Assembly (NCBI RefSeq): GCF_035046505.1
Contig: NC_089830.1
Location: 7,182,315 to 7,246,314, forward strand
DNA: 64,000 nucleotides
From: Tiliqua scincoides
Taxonomy: Eukaryota; Chordata; Lepidosauria; Squamata; Scincidae
Direction of reading: 5' to 3'
The notes beneath the pieces were generated by a model. The model did no database searches. It was given only the letters and a program-made list of their open reading frames with translations, and was not told the origin of the DNA. The position numbers were made by a program, and so were the translations under genes. Every line of letters begins with the position of its first letter. Position 1 is the first letter of the stretch. This document shows, piece after piece, positions 1-12,094 of this stretch.

Positions 1-728
1 TTTCTATTACCCATGGTAATTTAAAAGTGGCCCGTTGGTCACTGGCTGAGTTCAACAACCAGTGACCCAAGGAGTCATGAGAAATTTGGTTAACAGTTCT
101 TGCAACAAGGTGTAATTTTCTAGATTGCAGCTGAGGAGGGGGGTGGGGTGGCTTGCTTAAGGTGACCTAATTAGAATTCATGGCATTGCACATAGTAGTA
201 ACTTGTCACAGTCTCTACTGGGGAACCTTGTGTGACTGCAGACAGAACAGGGGTTCACTTTCCACTCAAGGGATGCCAGTGTCCACCAGTAGATGGCACC
301 ATCTTCCCACACTTTGGCATCTCCAGGTGAGGAATTTCTCTGGCTCCTTTGCTGTTGCGGGCCACTTCTTGTATTCAGGAGATGCTGTTTGGAACTGAAC
401 CTATAAACAGGATCGCACCTGCAGCTGGCAACCTGGATTGTCAGAGGGATGAAATCTGTGAACAGAGCATCTACTAGTTTGACATAGGTTGAGGCAGGCA
501 ATAGTACTCATTTAACCTAGGGCTGATTACACAGAATGGTTGCCTACATGGGCACCCATTTCCATGCGCATGATTGTACCTGGGTTCATTTTAACAGATT
601 CACTGAATAGAATGAGGTCATTTTACCCCTTGACGAAATAGCTCCCCCCCCAAAAAAAACTTAGCTATGTTCAGCCATTAGAAAGACAGCAGAAGAGCTT
701 TCTTTTTTCAGCAAAGCAAAATCAAAAG
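1..728. other. Intergenic DNA at left edge, no gene seen
   Basis: No reading frame here has family motifs, codon bias or splice context that I can recognise. Short open frames occur on both strands but look random. The only specific signal is the CTCF-like motif at 286-298, given separately. Confidence 0.5.
286..298 (+). promoter_or_regulatory. CTCF-like binding motif
   Basis: The 13 bases CCAGTAGATGGCA fit the core CTCF consensus CCASYAGRKGGCR at every position. A match this short occurs by chance in a genome, so binding is only a possibility. It lies about 6 kb downstream of EVA1B, outside any visible repeat. Confidence 0.35.
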
Positions 729-1055
729 GCATCACCCAGCGTGTGAGGCCAGCACGTGACCCCACTGCACCATCCCATGCAGTGGGCAGGGCTAAATGCT
801 TGGGCAGTGGGCATGATGATGTACCATCTCCCCACTCTGCTGGTTTATTGGCTGTAACTTTTGATAAAATTGAGATATTTCAATGTGGTTTGTTTCATTG
901 CATTCTGCTTGAAATTAGACACGGATTGATATATAATGATGATGGTGTTTGAAAATACCAAGATTTTAAAGATTTTGGTGAGCAGTGGTGTCACCCCCCT
1001 GTGCACGTCACCTGGTGTAGCCCACACCCCCCTGCACCCCCTAGCGACGCCACTG
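729..1055 (-). mobile_element. Non-autonomous DNA transposon, CAGTGGCG-end family
   Basis: The right end reads ...CTAGCGACGCCACTG, the inverse of the left end of a related copy at 19553-19913 (CAGTGGCGTCGCTAGG). Both copies share the same interior, including a stretch around AATGCAATGAAACAAACCAC. The inverted ends mark a cut-and-paste element with no coding capacity; hAT-like is my guess for the superfamily because the ends begin CAGTGGCGT. Confidence 0.6.
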
Positions 1056-1717
1056 CTTTAAACGTAGCAGAAAGAGTAGCAGCTACTCTGGGCAGGCTCT
1101 CATCTCTCGTAGCTTTAGAAATTACACAGGTACATAATGAATCCATTGATTCTTGCAATACAGCTGCAAGATACATGTCCGTTAGTAGTAGCAGACTACA
1201 AGCAGCATACACATGGCCCACTGTTTGGTCACCAGAAATGTGGGAAATTCAGCACTGAGATACAAACTGTGTGTTCCAAAGTGAAACCATAAGGGATACG
1301 GGGGGAAGACAAGATTCCTCTGTTTCTGCAGAAAGGCCTGCCCGCTCAGTTTCTTAAAATGGAAAATCAAGGGTAGCACATCTGCACATGCCCGCACACA
1401 CCCAAAAGTAAGCCAAAAATAACTCCTGGGGGTGATAATGTCAGTGTTGGAGATTGCTAACCTCAAATTAGTTGACTTGCCCCTCTGCCCCCCTCCCCAC
1501 TCTACCAGCCCCACAGGGCACCAGCTGCCACAAAGGGAAAATCAAAATGGTTGTACCTTTATTAGGACCATCCAAATAAACACAACAAGTCTCAGTTAAG
1601 CTTCCAACCTCTCTGGAAGTCACCGGCAGGCTGGATGTTAAGGAAACCTCAAAAAGGGGGGGGGGGTTGAGCAGGAGATGTGAAGTCCAATCGTTTGTAA
1701 CATCCTGAAGCCAAGTA

Positions 1718-2082
1718 TAGCAAGTCCTCACTTAGAAGTTGTTTCATTTTAAGTCATTTTGTTATAAAGTTGATGAAGAAAAAAATTTGATTGCTGGCCG
1801 GAACCACAGTCTGCGTGGAACCTGCACATTCTCCCCATGCCTGTTTGGGTTTTCTCCGGCCCAGAAAGCTCATATTTACTTCAGTGTTTCATAACAGAAG
1901 CATTTGAGGGTCTTTATTTAGAGGTTTGGTGATGTTTTTGTGTCCTGAAATATGCTGAAGGAACATAACTCTTGTTTACTTATATCAGTTAGCAAACCGT
2001 AAAATGGGTTTCGTTATAAGTCATTTTGCTTAAAGTTGCAGTTTCCCAGAAACTTCCAACAACTTTAAGCGAGGACTTGTTG
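1718..2082. mobile_element. Tc1/mariner (Tigger-like) MITE
   Basis: The ends are inverted copies of each other (AGCAAGTCCTCACTTA at the left, TAAGCGAGGACTTGTTG at the right) and both are followed outward by TA (1716-1717 and 2083-2084), the target site of Tc1/mariner elements. No transposase frame survives. The interior repeats the terminal motif AAGTCATTTTG in both directions. Confidence 0.6.
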
Positions 2083-2829
2083 TACAGGAAGAATTGAGCA
2101 GACTCAATGAGGACTAGCCTCATCACCAGGTGCTAGACAGGTTCTCGGTTTGACCCAAGGCTTCTGGGAAGATGTGACAATAATGGCTGCCCCCCACCCC
2201 CATATGGGCAAGACTTCAGTGCATAGCATGCCATGGTTCTCAGAAAAGCTGAGCTCTGGATAAAGGATGGACTACCAGAGTTCCGATTTCTCTTCTCCCT
2301 GCATCTTCTAAGTTGGCATGTGGTAAGCCTTTGGGGGACGCTGTTTTGCTCTTGCTGATACCTGATGGTTGCTTGAAGGTTGGTTAAAGGCCTGAGCTGG
2401 ATCCCAGCCAGGCCTGCTTCAAAATCCAGCTGAACCATGAATAGGACTGGGCGTCCTATAGCAGATGCTGCAGCCACCCCCCACCCCCGGGAGGAAGGAT
2501 ACCAAGCCTGCATTACAGAGACTCAAGAGTGAGCCAAACAACTTCATAGTTCACATGTGTAGAGCACTTTTTGGGGGTGTGCTCCATGTGTATTTATCGT
2601 GCATGAATACCATGCCAGGTAAATAATGATTATTGCAGCTGGGGAGCTAAGGGGAAAAGGACCAAGGCCGTAGAGTGAGTGCATGGCGAAGGCAAGTTTC
2701 CAACCAGGGGAGTCCTGATTTGTATATAGTCTGGTTTCTGAGCTGCTACATACACCAGCTCTCAGTTGTAGCTGTGCACTGCAAGCTGCACAGAATTAGG
2801 ATGCCTCAAAATGGTCTCTGCTCATGGCA

Positions 2830-3075
2830 AATGGGTTCAATGCAGGGCCCACGAGAGGGGAGAGCATTGGGTAAAATTGTATGTGAGCCTGGGGTTAAAA
2901 TGGAGGGGTCAAACAGAGCCACAGGTGGGAGCTGGAAATTGTCTGGGATCTTACATTGTCCAATCTCACCAGGGCCTGTGCAGGATGTACATTGTACACA
3001 AGCCTGAGGTTGTAATGGGAGCCCAGGAGCCAAAGGAGGGGAGCTGGAAATTTCCTGGGATTTTAAATTTTCCAA
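2830..3075 (+). repeat. Unclassified dispersed repeat, two adjacent partial units
   Basis: Two related units follow each other, each with a GGGAGCTGGAAATT-type block followed by CTGGGATCTTACA or CTGGGATTTTAAA. The same block occurs inverted at about 7245-7370. I cannot assign a family. Confidence 0.45.
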
Positions 3076-6000
3076 GCTTCAAAGGAGATGCTTCAGCATA
3101 CCAATGAGAACAGAACTAGCCATGAGAATATTTAGGGCACAAAAACAGCCACCGGGTTTTTGTGGTGTTTTTTCAAACATGCAAGAGACACTGAACTGAA
3201 CCCTTCCCCTGTGCCTATAAATATCTTCCTCTTTCCCCTCCCTATAATCCACCCAGTTTGACTCCTTCCCCGCTTCCCAAATTTAGGATTGCTCTCTCCT
3301 CCCCCCAACACCCCTTCCCTCTGCATTCCTGGCAGCCTCCTAACTGGCCCCCTTGGCCGGCAAGAAAACATCTGGCAAACATCTGACTCCAATTACAGGA
3401 GGAGGTAGGAGGAGAGAATGGCCTATTTTTATCAAGCCAGACTTGGTGGGGGGGATAAAGAGGGGGGATGCTTCTTGCATCCCCTTGTCCCCAGGATCAG
3501 TGACCCCACATGTCCTAATATGGGCCTTCAACATACCAAGGGGACCAGATAGTGGTGGAAGGGGTGCTGTGTGTGTGTGTGTGTGTGTGTGTGTAGTAAT
3601 TAATTGGCTTCCATAATTCTGAAATTGGACTTAAAAATTCAATTTGCAACTGTGCTCGTTTTTGTGAAGGAGGTGGGTGAAACATCCTCTCATCAAAGCC
3701 ATCCTACCCCCACTCCGCAAAAAATAAGCCTGCTTTGCCCTCACCAGCAAAGCTTCTCTCAAAAAGGGCAGGAAGGCTGTTGGTCAGCGGCTGTGGCTTC
3801 AGCAGACCAGACTCTCCCCCCCTTTTTCTGGTGACTGCTTCCCAGATTAAGCCAAGGGAAGCTTTGCAAAGCGAGGGTCTGCAATGTGGGAACCGAGCGT
3901 GGGAATGCCTTGCTTTCCCACAGATTGGAGGGGAGGCTGGACAGGAGTGCCCCCCCCCCATAGCAGAGTCTGGGAAAGGCAAGGATGAGACATTTTTCAG
4001 GAAAATACCAAACATCCTTTGTGTCAAAGTGGTTTACATCTACAGCTTGTTGAGAGTGAGGATAATACTAGAAAGCAGAGTAAGCGACAAAAAATTGTAC
4101 TATAAAAATACACTCTGAAGACATATGATTCCCCCCCCACCCCAAAATCACTCCTCGTCCCCCATCTGGAGCCTCTGTGTATCTTCTCTTTTTCTTGTGC
4201 ACCTTCAGAGACGGGAAGGAAACGAAAGAGTCCAACTGAAGGAGATGCTCAGAGGTTAGGCTCATGCCAACGGGAGAGCTGCAAACAAAATGGGATTCTG
4301 CTTTGTAAAAGGTCCAGCACCTTAAAGCAGCAGATGCTCTGCTGGTTCAGAATCTAGTAAAGTCCTGCAAGGCAATGAGAGAACAGGCCACTCTTCTCTG
4401 CCCTCTGTGAGCACCAGAAGCTTAATTCTTCCTCCCCACTTCCAGCTAGGAAAGGAAGAGCAGAGCTCAACAGGCAAGATGGTCACGCCGTAATCCCATG
4501 CCACGGCCAAATCGTCGCAGTCAGTGAGGACATTCTGCTGCTGCCCGTCCTTGCATGGGGTTCACTGCCTGTTGCTGCCCGCACAGCAGTAAAGATGAGG
4601 TCTGCACATGGATCTGGGGAGGGAGAGATGAGATGAAGGGCTTCACATGCCGGACAAGATGGCTGCCGGACCTGAGAATATGCAAGCAGGGTGTTTTTAG
4701 GGCTGGTTCCATCTGTGTGGTCTACTGTGGCAGTTGCCCCAGGTGGCAGATTGGCAGGGGGCACCTACTGCCTGCCTCTGCCAGTTTGCCTTTCTGGATA
4801 CAAAAAGAGGGGAATGGAGGAGAGTGGTGAGCTACAGCCATTGCTGGTGCCAGCCTCATTTGCGTCCTAGACAAGGCTAACCGAACTAGAAATTTTTCCT
4901 ATGACTTAGTGGGCCCTCCTTATCTGTGGGCTCAGCATGCGTGGATTTGAGTATCCATGGATGTTGAGCCTGTAACGGAACAGAGGCACCAGCTCGCAAG
5001 GGCACTCTCATGCTGTCAAAATCCTTCCTCTCTCCTGCCAAACCAACCAGGGGAGAAAGAAGCAACGTGAAACACTTACGTTCAGGACCGTTTCCCTGCA
5101 ACTGCTTGGGGTGGTGTATGTCAGCCAAAGGTGGTTGTGGAGGTTCCACACAGATGTCTCCGTTCCAATCCAGCCTAGTCTAAGTACCTCACGAAATAGG
5201 ACAAGAGCTCCCGCCACATGCCACTTTACATGAGATTTTTTCTGGGTCTCCTTGCCAAACGCACCTGCAGGGCCAGTCAATGAATGCGTGAAGGCAAGGC
5301 TTCAGGAGGCAGATTTGTGGTGGACACCAACCTCCATCTGCTTGCTCAACTACTGCTACTGCTCCTTTTAAAGGAAGAGGAAAATGAAGAGGAAGTGTGA
5401 GGGAAAGTGTTGGGAACCTACCACGTTCCTCCTCCCCACTTCCTGTTCTGCTTCATTGCCCTTTTCCTCTTCCAACCCAGCAAGCAGTGCAGAAATTGAG
5501 GGACAGTCTCAGGCTGGCACTAGAGAGTCTTGGTCCAGCTCTATTGGCACATGCCCTTTCTCCCCCACAAGGTCTTGGGCATCCAACAAACAGATGACTT
5601 TGCGCTTGTCACCCTTCTAGCCTTTCATGTCTCATTCATCCTTTCCCTACATCTGGCTCCATTGCACCTTGTATTTTTCTGTGGGTGCAAAGCACATGGG
5701 TGCAACAACTGCTGTGGTTTTTTTCACCTGCACACATATATACACACAGTGGGAAACCAAGAACTGCCCCCTCCCAACGTAAACACACATTGCAGTATCC
5801 ACTGTGAGTCTGGTCATGTTTCTTCAGGTGCTTTCCTCTCCCCACTGTGACCTGCTTTCAAAATATTCCAGAGAAACAGCAGCGAGAACTAGAGGAGCTG
5901 GTGGCTGGTCAGAGGAAACTGGCAAAGCCCTGGAGTGGGCCAGCAGGCTAAAGAGTGCAGTTGGCCGTTCTGATCACGTCATGAAAAAAGTCCTTCAAGG

Positions 6001-6237
6001 TCCCTCTTGCTATCTTCATTTGCTCCTGTTGCTTGACCTGCAGCAGACCCCCCCCCTTTCCCACCCCGTCCCCAAATACACAGAGCACCTGCCTCTTAGC
6101 TGGCACTGTGCCCATTCTGGCCAAATGTTTATGACAGCACCTGGTTTGGGCAAATGACCTCAAGTCCTTTTGAGGGTGATGATCGATCAAGGGAGTTTCG
6201 TAGGTCAGTAGCTGCCTGTCCCACTTGGGTGAGGAGA
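3076..6237. other. Intergenic region downstream of EVA1B
   Basis: No gene is seen. It holds a (TG)n microsatellite at 3568-3594 and the decayed end of a Tigger-like element around 4903-4975 (GTGGGCCCTCCTTATCTGTG). EVA1B is transcribed towards this stretch, so its 3' UTR must occupy the part next to 6238. I saw no clear AATAAA on the minus strand in the first kilobase. Confidence 0.45.
3568..3594. repeat. (TG)n microsatellite
   Basis: An uninterrupted run of about 13 TG units. Confidence 0.9.
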
Positions 6238-6958
6238 TCAATAGTAGTGGACTCTGCCAATGGTCCCAGTTCCAGTGCCGAGGATGTCAGGTTGTCCATT
6301 GCGCCAGATCTCCCGCAGGATCCGTTCGCGCTCCTCGAGCCGCTGAGCACGCTCTAGCTCTTCTGCAGAGGCAAAGACGTTGACTGTGAGGGTCCCATCA
6401 GGCGTGCTGTGCGGCTCCAAAGGCAGCTCCGTCATAGGCAACGGGGGATCAGAAGTGCCCTGGTCTATGGTGTCTTCCTCCTCATCTTCATCATCATCTT
6501 CTTCTTCATCCTCACTGAAGCGGCGAAGGCTTTTGTGGGGCCTGGATGGGATGGTCTGGGGCTGCCATGAGATGTGGATGACCAGCAGGCAAAGGGTCAG
6601 GACCAGGCCAAAGCACACACCCAGCACAAAGTAGAGCCCGAAGCTCTCTGGATTATCTAGGCAAGACAGATGAGGAGCAGTCAGAAAACAGTTCATTAGT
6701 GAAGCTGGCTAAAGCTGTTGCTTCAAGCAGCAGACCAGCAGGGGCACCCATCACCAAGACCCCCACCTGGATTTGAAAGGGAAGAGTGAAACTGAAGTGT
6801 GGAGGGAAGGAGAGTGGTGGGCTATTGCACCAGTTACATTCCCATGCGCTGGTGAAGCATGTTCCACTTCCTTGGGTATTTATGCACCCACCTCGGATAT
6901 GCGCGTAGGCAGCCATGCTGTTGCTCAGTAGCTCCATCTCCCGCTTGTGTGTCTCCAT
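6238..6958 (-). CDS. EVA1B: EVA1B, eva-1 homolog B (small single-pass membrane protein)
   Basis: The CDS has two exons: 6892-6958 (start) and 6238-6656 (to TGA). They join in frame to 161 aa, close to the 165 aa of the human protein as I remember it. Exon 1 encodes METHKREMELLSNSMAAYAHIR; exon 2 starts at DNPESFGLYFVLGVCFGL, the conserved family block that leads into one hydrophobic segment (about residues 27-46). A very acidic Glu/Asp run follows, then the conserved tail SAEELERAQRLEERERIL and a terminal GRVHYY. The intron (6657-6891) is GT-AG. A CTCCTAG acceptor at 6979-6980, 20 bases before the ATG, means the first coding exon is 6892-6978 and that a noncoding exon lies upstream. The family (FAM176/EVA1) is membrane-associated; the EVA1A paralogue is linked to autophagy and apoptosis, while the molecular role of EVA1B is poorly known. 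Confidence 0.96.
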
Positions 6959-6978
6959 AGTGAGTCCCTCAGCAGCAC

Positions 6979-7697
6979 CTAGGAGACAGGAGGAGTTGTG
7001 CTGGGAAAAGGCTGCTTTCGCACCAGTTCACCACCTACGCCCTTCTCCTTCTCCAAAAAGATGAGCTTCTGAGAGGAATTTTAACACATGGTATACCATT
7101 TCTTTGGGCCCCTTCCCTTCTCCAATGGATCATAATTTCTACAGATATATAAAACCATGTAGGCTTACAGAAAATGTAGTCATTGCACCATTTATGCAAC
7201 ACAATATTTGCACAACAGTCTGCTAATCTTCGCACAATGTATGCAAACATTTTCTGAGATCCCAGGAAATTTCCAGCTCCCCTCCTTTGGCTCCCAGGTC
7301 CCCTTTTTAACAGTGGGCCCAGGTACAATGTACCCCTTGCCCCCCTCTCATGGACCCTATCCCCACATGACATGACCAGCACCGTTCACCCTCCCAGCTC
7401 TTCCCCCTCTGCCAGTATCTGGCCTTCTTCTGACTTCTTAAAACTCAAACACACGACATATTTATGGAACCAGAGACATGGGGAAAATATTTTAATGGTC
7501 CTGCTTGGCCTGCACCCCCTTTTGTGACTGGAATCCTCCGGAAAGGTGGTAAGGTCAGTTTACATCTGAGGGTCCATATCCACAAAACACCCAATTAAGG
7601 TCCTCTGTGGACTCCCAGTGGAGAGGGTTGGAAATGATTTACAAGCAATGTCGGCACTGACGGAAGGCCTTCGCAGGAGCCCCAAGCAGCCAGAACT
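6979..7697. other. EVA1B 5' intron or upstream DNA
   Basis: No gene is seen. At 7245-7370 an inverted copy of the dispersed repeat found at 2830-3075 is present. The rest is unassigned. Confidence 0.45.
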
Positions 7698-7810
7698 GGT
7701 TGTTCTCCTCCTGCCCCGCAGGCCTGTCATGAGATTCCCAGCTAGGAGACCAAAGCAGGCTAGAAAATGCTCTAACACAGTGGTTCTCAAACTTTTTAAG
7801 CATGGGGACC

Positions 7811-8948
7811 CTTGCTATTTAATATCTACATGAAACTGCTGGGAGAGGTCATCCGGGGGTTTGGAGTGGGGTGTCATCAATATGCTGATGACACCCAGCT
7901 CTATCTCTCCTTTCCTCCAGACTCCAGGGTGGCAGTTGAGGGCCTGGAGCACTGTCTGGAAGCAGTGAGGATCTGGATGGGGGCTAACAAGCTGAAATTA
8001 AATCCGGATAAGACAGAGGCTCTCCTGGTTCGGAAATCCTTGATGCAGGTACTGGACTATCGGCTTGCTCTGAATGGGGTTGCACTCCCTCTGAAGGAGC
8101 AGGTCCGCAGCTTGGGGGTCCACCTGGATTCGCAGCTGCTCCTGGATTCCCAGGTGGTGGCTGTGGCTAGGGGGGCCTTCGCTCAGCTTCGGCTTCAGCT
8201 TCGGCTGGTGCGCCAGCTGTGGCCATACTTGGATCGTGCAGACCTGGCCACGGTGATCCATGCCACAGTGACATCGAGGTTAGATTATTGTAACGCGCTT
8301 TATGTGGGGCTGCCCCTGAAGACGTTCGGAAACTGCAATTAGTGCAGAATGCGGCAGCCCGTGTGGTCACTGGAGCTAGGCGGTTTGACTCTGTCAGCCC
8401 GCTTCTCCGGGGGCTGCATTGGCTGCCCATTCGTTTCCAGGCCCAATTCAAGGTGCTGGTTTTGACCTTTAAAGCCCTATACTGCTCTGGGCCAGGGTAT
8501 CTCAGAGATCGCCTACTTCCGTACAATCCGGCTCGTCCTCTTAGGTCATCAGAGAAGGCCTTTTTACAAGTGCTGCCGCCTAAGGAGGTACATGGGCAAG
8601 AAACAGGGCCTTCTCAGTAGTGGCACCGTTATGGAACTCCCTTCCCCTTGATTTGAGAATGGCTCCCTCTCTTGAGACTTTTTGGCGAGGCCTGAAGACC
8701 TTTTTGTTTAAACAAACATGGCCTTTTTAAACATCTTTTCTATATCTTTTAGTATTTTTACAGGCCTGATTCCTCAATGATTTGCTGCGTTTTGCTCTTT
8801 TTATCAGACTTTTTATTCTGATTACTGTTTTTATGGTTATCTGTTAATGTGTTTTAATATGTTTTTATTTGCGGTTAAATTATGTTTTTAATCTGTTTTT
8901 AATATGTTGTAAGCCGCCTTGGGTCCCTTTCGGACCCAATAAATAAAG

Positions 8949-9015
<67 letters not shown>

Positions 9016-9016
9016 G
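7811..9016 (+). mobile_element. L2-clade LINE, 5'-truncated, 3' end complete
   Basis: Translation gives the C-terminal half of a LINE reverse transcriptase: [11 protein letters not shown] (the YxDD catalytic motif) near 7880-7910, then [20 protein letters not shown] and [15 protein letters not shown], continuing in another frame from 8342 as VQNAAARVVTGARRFD and LHWLPIRFQAQFKVLVLTFKAL. The frame shifts near 8325 and again near 8600, so it is dead. The 3' end reads AAGCCGCCTTGGGTCCC and runs into a long (ATT)n tail. Clade assignment rests on remembered family motifs. Confidence 0.8.
8951..9016. repeat. (ATT)n microsatellite at LINE tail
   Basis: About 22 ATT units follow AATAAAGTTT, at the 3' end of the L2-like LINE. 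Confidence 0.9.
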
Positions 9017-9678
9017 CAGCATCAGGACCCACTTGCTAACTTGGGTCCCCGTGCTACTTGCCACATGTCCCTGTGCTAAAAAGTTTGAGAACCATTGTGT
9101 TAGAGCATTTTCTAGCCTGCTTTGGTCTCCTAGCTGGGAATCTCATGACAGGCCTGAGGGGCAGGAGGAGAACAACCGCTTTTTAGAATGACAATCTGTT
9201 GAACTGACCAGAAGTGATGCCATTAACCTAGAAGTGATGTCATGGTTGGCAGGAAGTGACATCATCAGGCAGGAAAATTTTTAACATCCCCATATGACAA
9301 AATCAAATCATTTAAGTAAATTAAAAATTTACAATAAGTATAAGTTTAAAAATGTGTTTAAAATAAAGAAGAACCTTCCCAAGCAGTTGCTGATCTGGTT
9401 TAAAAAAAATTCCCCAAACATCCCAAAGGCTGAAATCTTATCCACACTTACCCAGGAGTAAGTCCCATTGACTAGCATTGTTAAAAGCATATACATAGCA
9501 GCCTGTTAAAAGTACGGGCTTTTACTTTTCCCCAAAAGTAGCCTTGCATACACATACCACCAAGTTCAATATATTAAAAATAAAATACACATTGAAATGA
9601 ATGGGGACCCACCTGAAATTGACTCACAACTCATCTAGTGTGTTCCCGACCCACAGTTTGAGAAACACTGCTCTAATA

Positions 9679-10611
9679 GTCATTGCAATCACCTATAGGA
9701 TTATGGGTGCACGTCACAATCCACAGCCTGCACTCATAGAGGAGATAGTCCGTTATTAATTTATAATTTTCATTTCCTTTGACTCCGTTTCAGCTTGCAG
9801 AGGACTTCAAGTCTCCCCTTGTATTCCATTCTCTCAATAAGTCTGCAGGGCAGGTTAGGCTGCAAAAGACAGACTGACTGTTTGAGCTTCATGGCTGAAT
9901 AGGAATCGGAACTCGGGCCTTCCACTCCAAACTCAAGCTCCTGCATGGTGCCCCATCATGCACGAGACCCGAGCATTTCAGCTACAGTTGGGCAGGGCCC
10001 CATCAATCAAGTTGCAGCCAGCTTTCTGATATTACCCCCCCCCCCAGCCATTTCCACTTCCTATCACTGTCAGAGAGTGATGCATCCTCGGCAGTAGGAA
10101 AAGGGTTTGTTGTTCAGAAAGCGGATGTTTCCTTTCCCTCAGTATCCCACCCGGCACCGTTCACCGGTCATGCGGCTATTTATGGCAGGTTGCAGGGATG
10201 TTATAGAGTGCTGGGGAAGGCAGCGGAGGCAACACTCCAGTGTGGAAACTACAGTGGGTAGCAGCAGGCCCTTGCAGAAGTTCCCAAGAGTCAGGACTCT
10301 GAAAAGCAGAGCCAAGGGGAAAATGGTCTTGTGGACAGAAGACTGGACGTAAGTTTGGGATTTCTCGGTAGCAGCCATGCTTGAGAGAGTGTCTATGAGG
10401 GCTTTGAACCCTCTCGTCATATAAATGTTTAATATTATTTATTATTATTATTATTAACACCATCTCTGCCACTGTCATTTATTCCAAGCCTCCATCTGTA
10501 TAATGGGAATAGTAGGAACCTTCCTTGCAGGATAAAGACAAACATAAGACAGACAGCAAAGCATATGCAAACTAAAAGTCCTATCTAAGTGCTACTTAGA
10601 AGGCATAGCAT
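9679..10611. other. Intergenic DNA, no gene seen
   Basis: Open frames on both strands near 10107-10478 have no recognisable motifs. A short ATT run lies at 10432-10455. Confidence 0.4.
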
Positions 10612-10796
10612 CAGTGGCATAGCTAGAGGGGGTCAAAGCACTAAGTTTTATAGGTATGCGGCATGCAAGTGGCCCCTCCCCCTCCCCTTTGGAGCCATTC
10701 TGGGTCACTAGGGCAAAATGGAGGCGTACACTTGCACGGCATGCTAGGCTCCCTGCAAAACTTAGTGCTTTGCACCCCCTCTAGCTAAGCTACTAC
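10612..10796. mobile_element. Short CAGTGGCATAGCTAG-end MITE
   Basis: The left end CAGTGGCATAGCTAGAGG and the right end CCTCTAGCTAAGCTACTAC are inverted, and the next inner blocks (GCACTAAGTTTTA and AAACTTAGTGC) also pair, so the element is nearly a hairpin. It belongs to the same broad family as 729-1055 and 19553-19913. Confidence 0.6.
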
Positions 10797-10876
10797 ATTG
10801 AATGACTGCCAACACCTGGCTAAATTGGAAGTCCACTACCAGTCTGGAGTCCTAGAACATGGAAACTAACACTAAA

Positions 10877-11052
10877 GCCCAGTCCTGTCCAACTTTCTAG
10901 TGCTGATGTAATCCCAATGTAGGGGAGCAAATGTTCCCTGACCCTGAGGAGCCTCCATAACTGTACCCAACCCCTCCCCCCACAATAGGATGCAGTGCAC
11001 GCCCTGTTGGCACAGCTGCATCAGTGTTGGAAAGCTGTATAGGATTTGGGCC
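10877..11052. mobile_element. PIF/Harbinger-like MITE (GGGCCCAATCC family)
   Basis: A diverged member of the family best seen at 23512-23683. The ends GCCCAGTCCTGTCCAAC and GCTGTATAGGATTTGGGCC are inverted, and the interior includes the family block around GGATGCAGTGCACGCCC. Confidence 0.6.
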
Positions 11053-11766
11053 TCCGTCTCTGCAGAGTGCCTTTCCTTCACTGCTAAAAACAACATCAGC
11101 TTGGAATCAGGCTCTCAGTATGGTTTTCCAACACTACATTTTCGTTAGAAATTAAACAAGACTTGCAAATCTATCTGAAGATGTCAAACACAGTTTCCTT
11201 CACTGGAGAGATGGCTGTTTCTGGGGACAAAGAGCACCAGTGGAAGGAGCACTAGTGAAAGAATACTAGTGGAAGGAAAGATCACCAATTTGCACTTTCC
11301 AAAGTTAAAAAAAAAACTTGCAAAGAGAAAGGGAGAAGTGGATAAGCAGCAGTTCTCTGTCCTCTGTCATTACCTTTACCTTTCCTTTTGTTTCTCCTTC
11401 TCTGCAGTCAAACTTCAGACTGTAAGCTCCTTGGGGCAGGGAACTATCATTTTTAACTAGGATGTAAAGCACTGATGGCGTTCTATGGTGTGGTGAAGGG
11501 GAAAGTTACAGCTGAATGTCAATCATTAACAGTTGCTCAGCATTTGAACAGTTCACTTAGGGAGAAAAGTGCCTTCCCAGAAGACTGACCAGAAAGGGGA
11601 TGGCTTAGCAAGCCATCAAGGAGCCCCTTCATGAGTTCAAGACTTACCAAAGCACTAGCAGGGCTTTGATGAGAACCAGCATGTGAGCCAACTGAGCAGG
11701 GAGGGGTACTTGCCATCTGTCATGAATAACAAAAAGCATGTGAAACATGCACCAACAACAGTCTCA

Positions 11767-11918
11767 GGGCACAGTCCTAACCAACTTTCCTGCACTGGCA
11801 TAGCTGCAGTTGGGGGGAAGTCACGGAGGCCTCCTCAAGGTAAGGCCATTTTTGTTCTCTTACCGCAGAGTTGCATTGCCCTTATCTCGGTGCAGGAAAA
11901 TTGGTTAGGATTGCGCCC
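11767..11918. mobile_element. PIF/Harbinger-like MITE (GGGCCCAATCC family)
   Basis: The ends GGGCACAGTCCTAACCAAC and TTGGTTAGGATTGCGCCC are inverted and the element is flanked by TCA on both sides, a diverged form of the usual 3-bp TTA target. Confidence 0.65.
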
Positions 11919-12094
11919 TCAGTTGCTGAACAGGGATCTGGCAGGGATTGCTGCAAAGGTGGTAAGGCTAACTACCCTGCTGCTACTTCCAGTAGCAAGA
12001 CCCAAGGATCTCCTCTGCAAGACCCAAGGATCATACCACAACTGAATCTCATACAGCTCCAAGCATACTGTTGAGAACTGGGTGCATGTTAATA

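Larger units (their letters stand above)
7778..9670 (+). mobile_element. hAT-type MITE split by an L2 LINE
   Basis: The left end is CAGTGGTTCTCAAACTTT and the right end is CAGTTTGAGAAACACTG, inverted relative to each other. The flanks CTCTAACA (7770-7777) and CTCTAATA (9671-9678) match at 7 of 8 bases, fitting the 8-bp target duplication of hAT elements. An L2-clade LINE (7811-9016) and an inverted copy of the left flank (9067-9177) interrupt it. No transposase is encoded. Confidence 0.75.
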
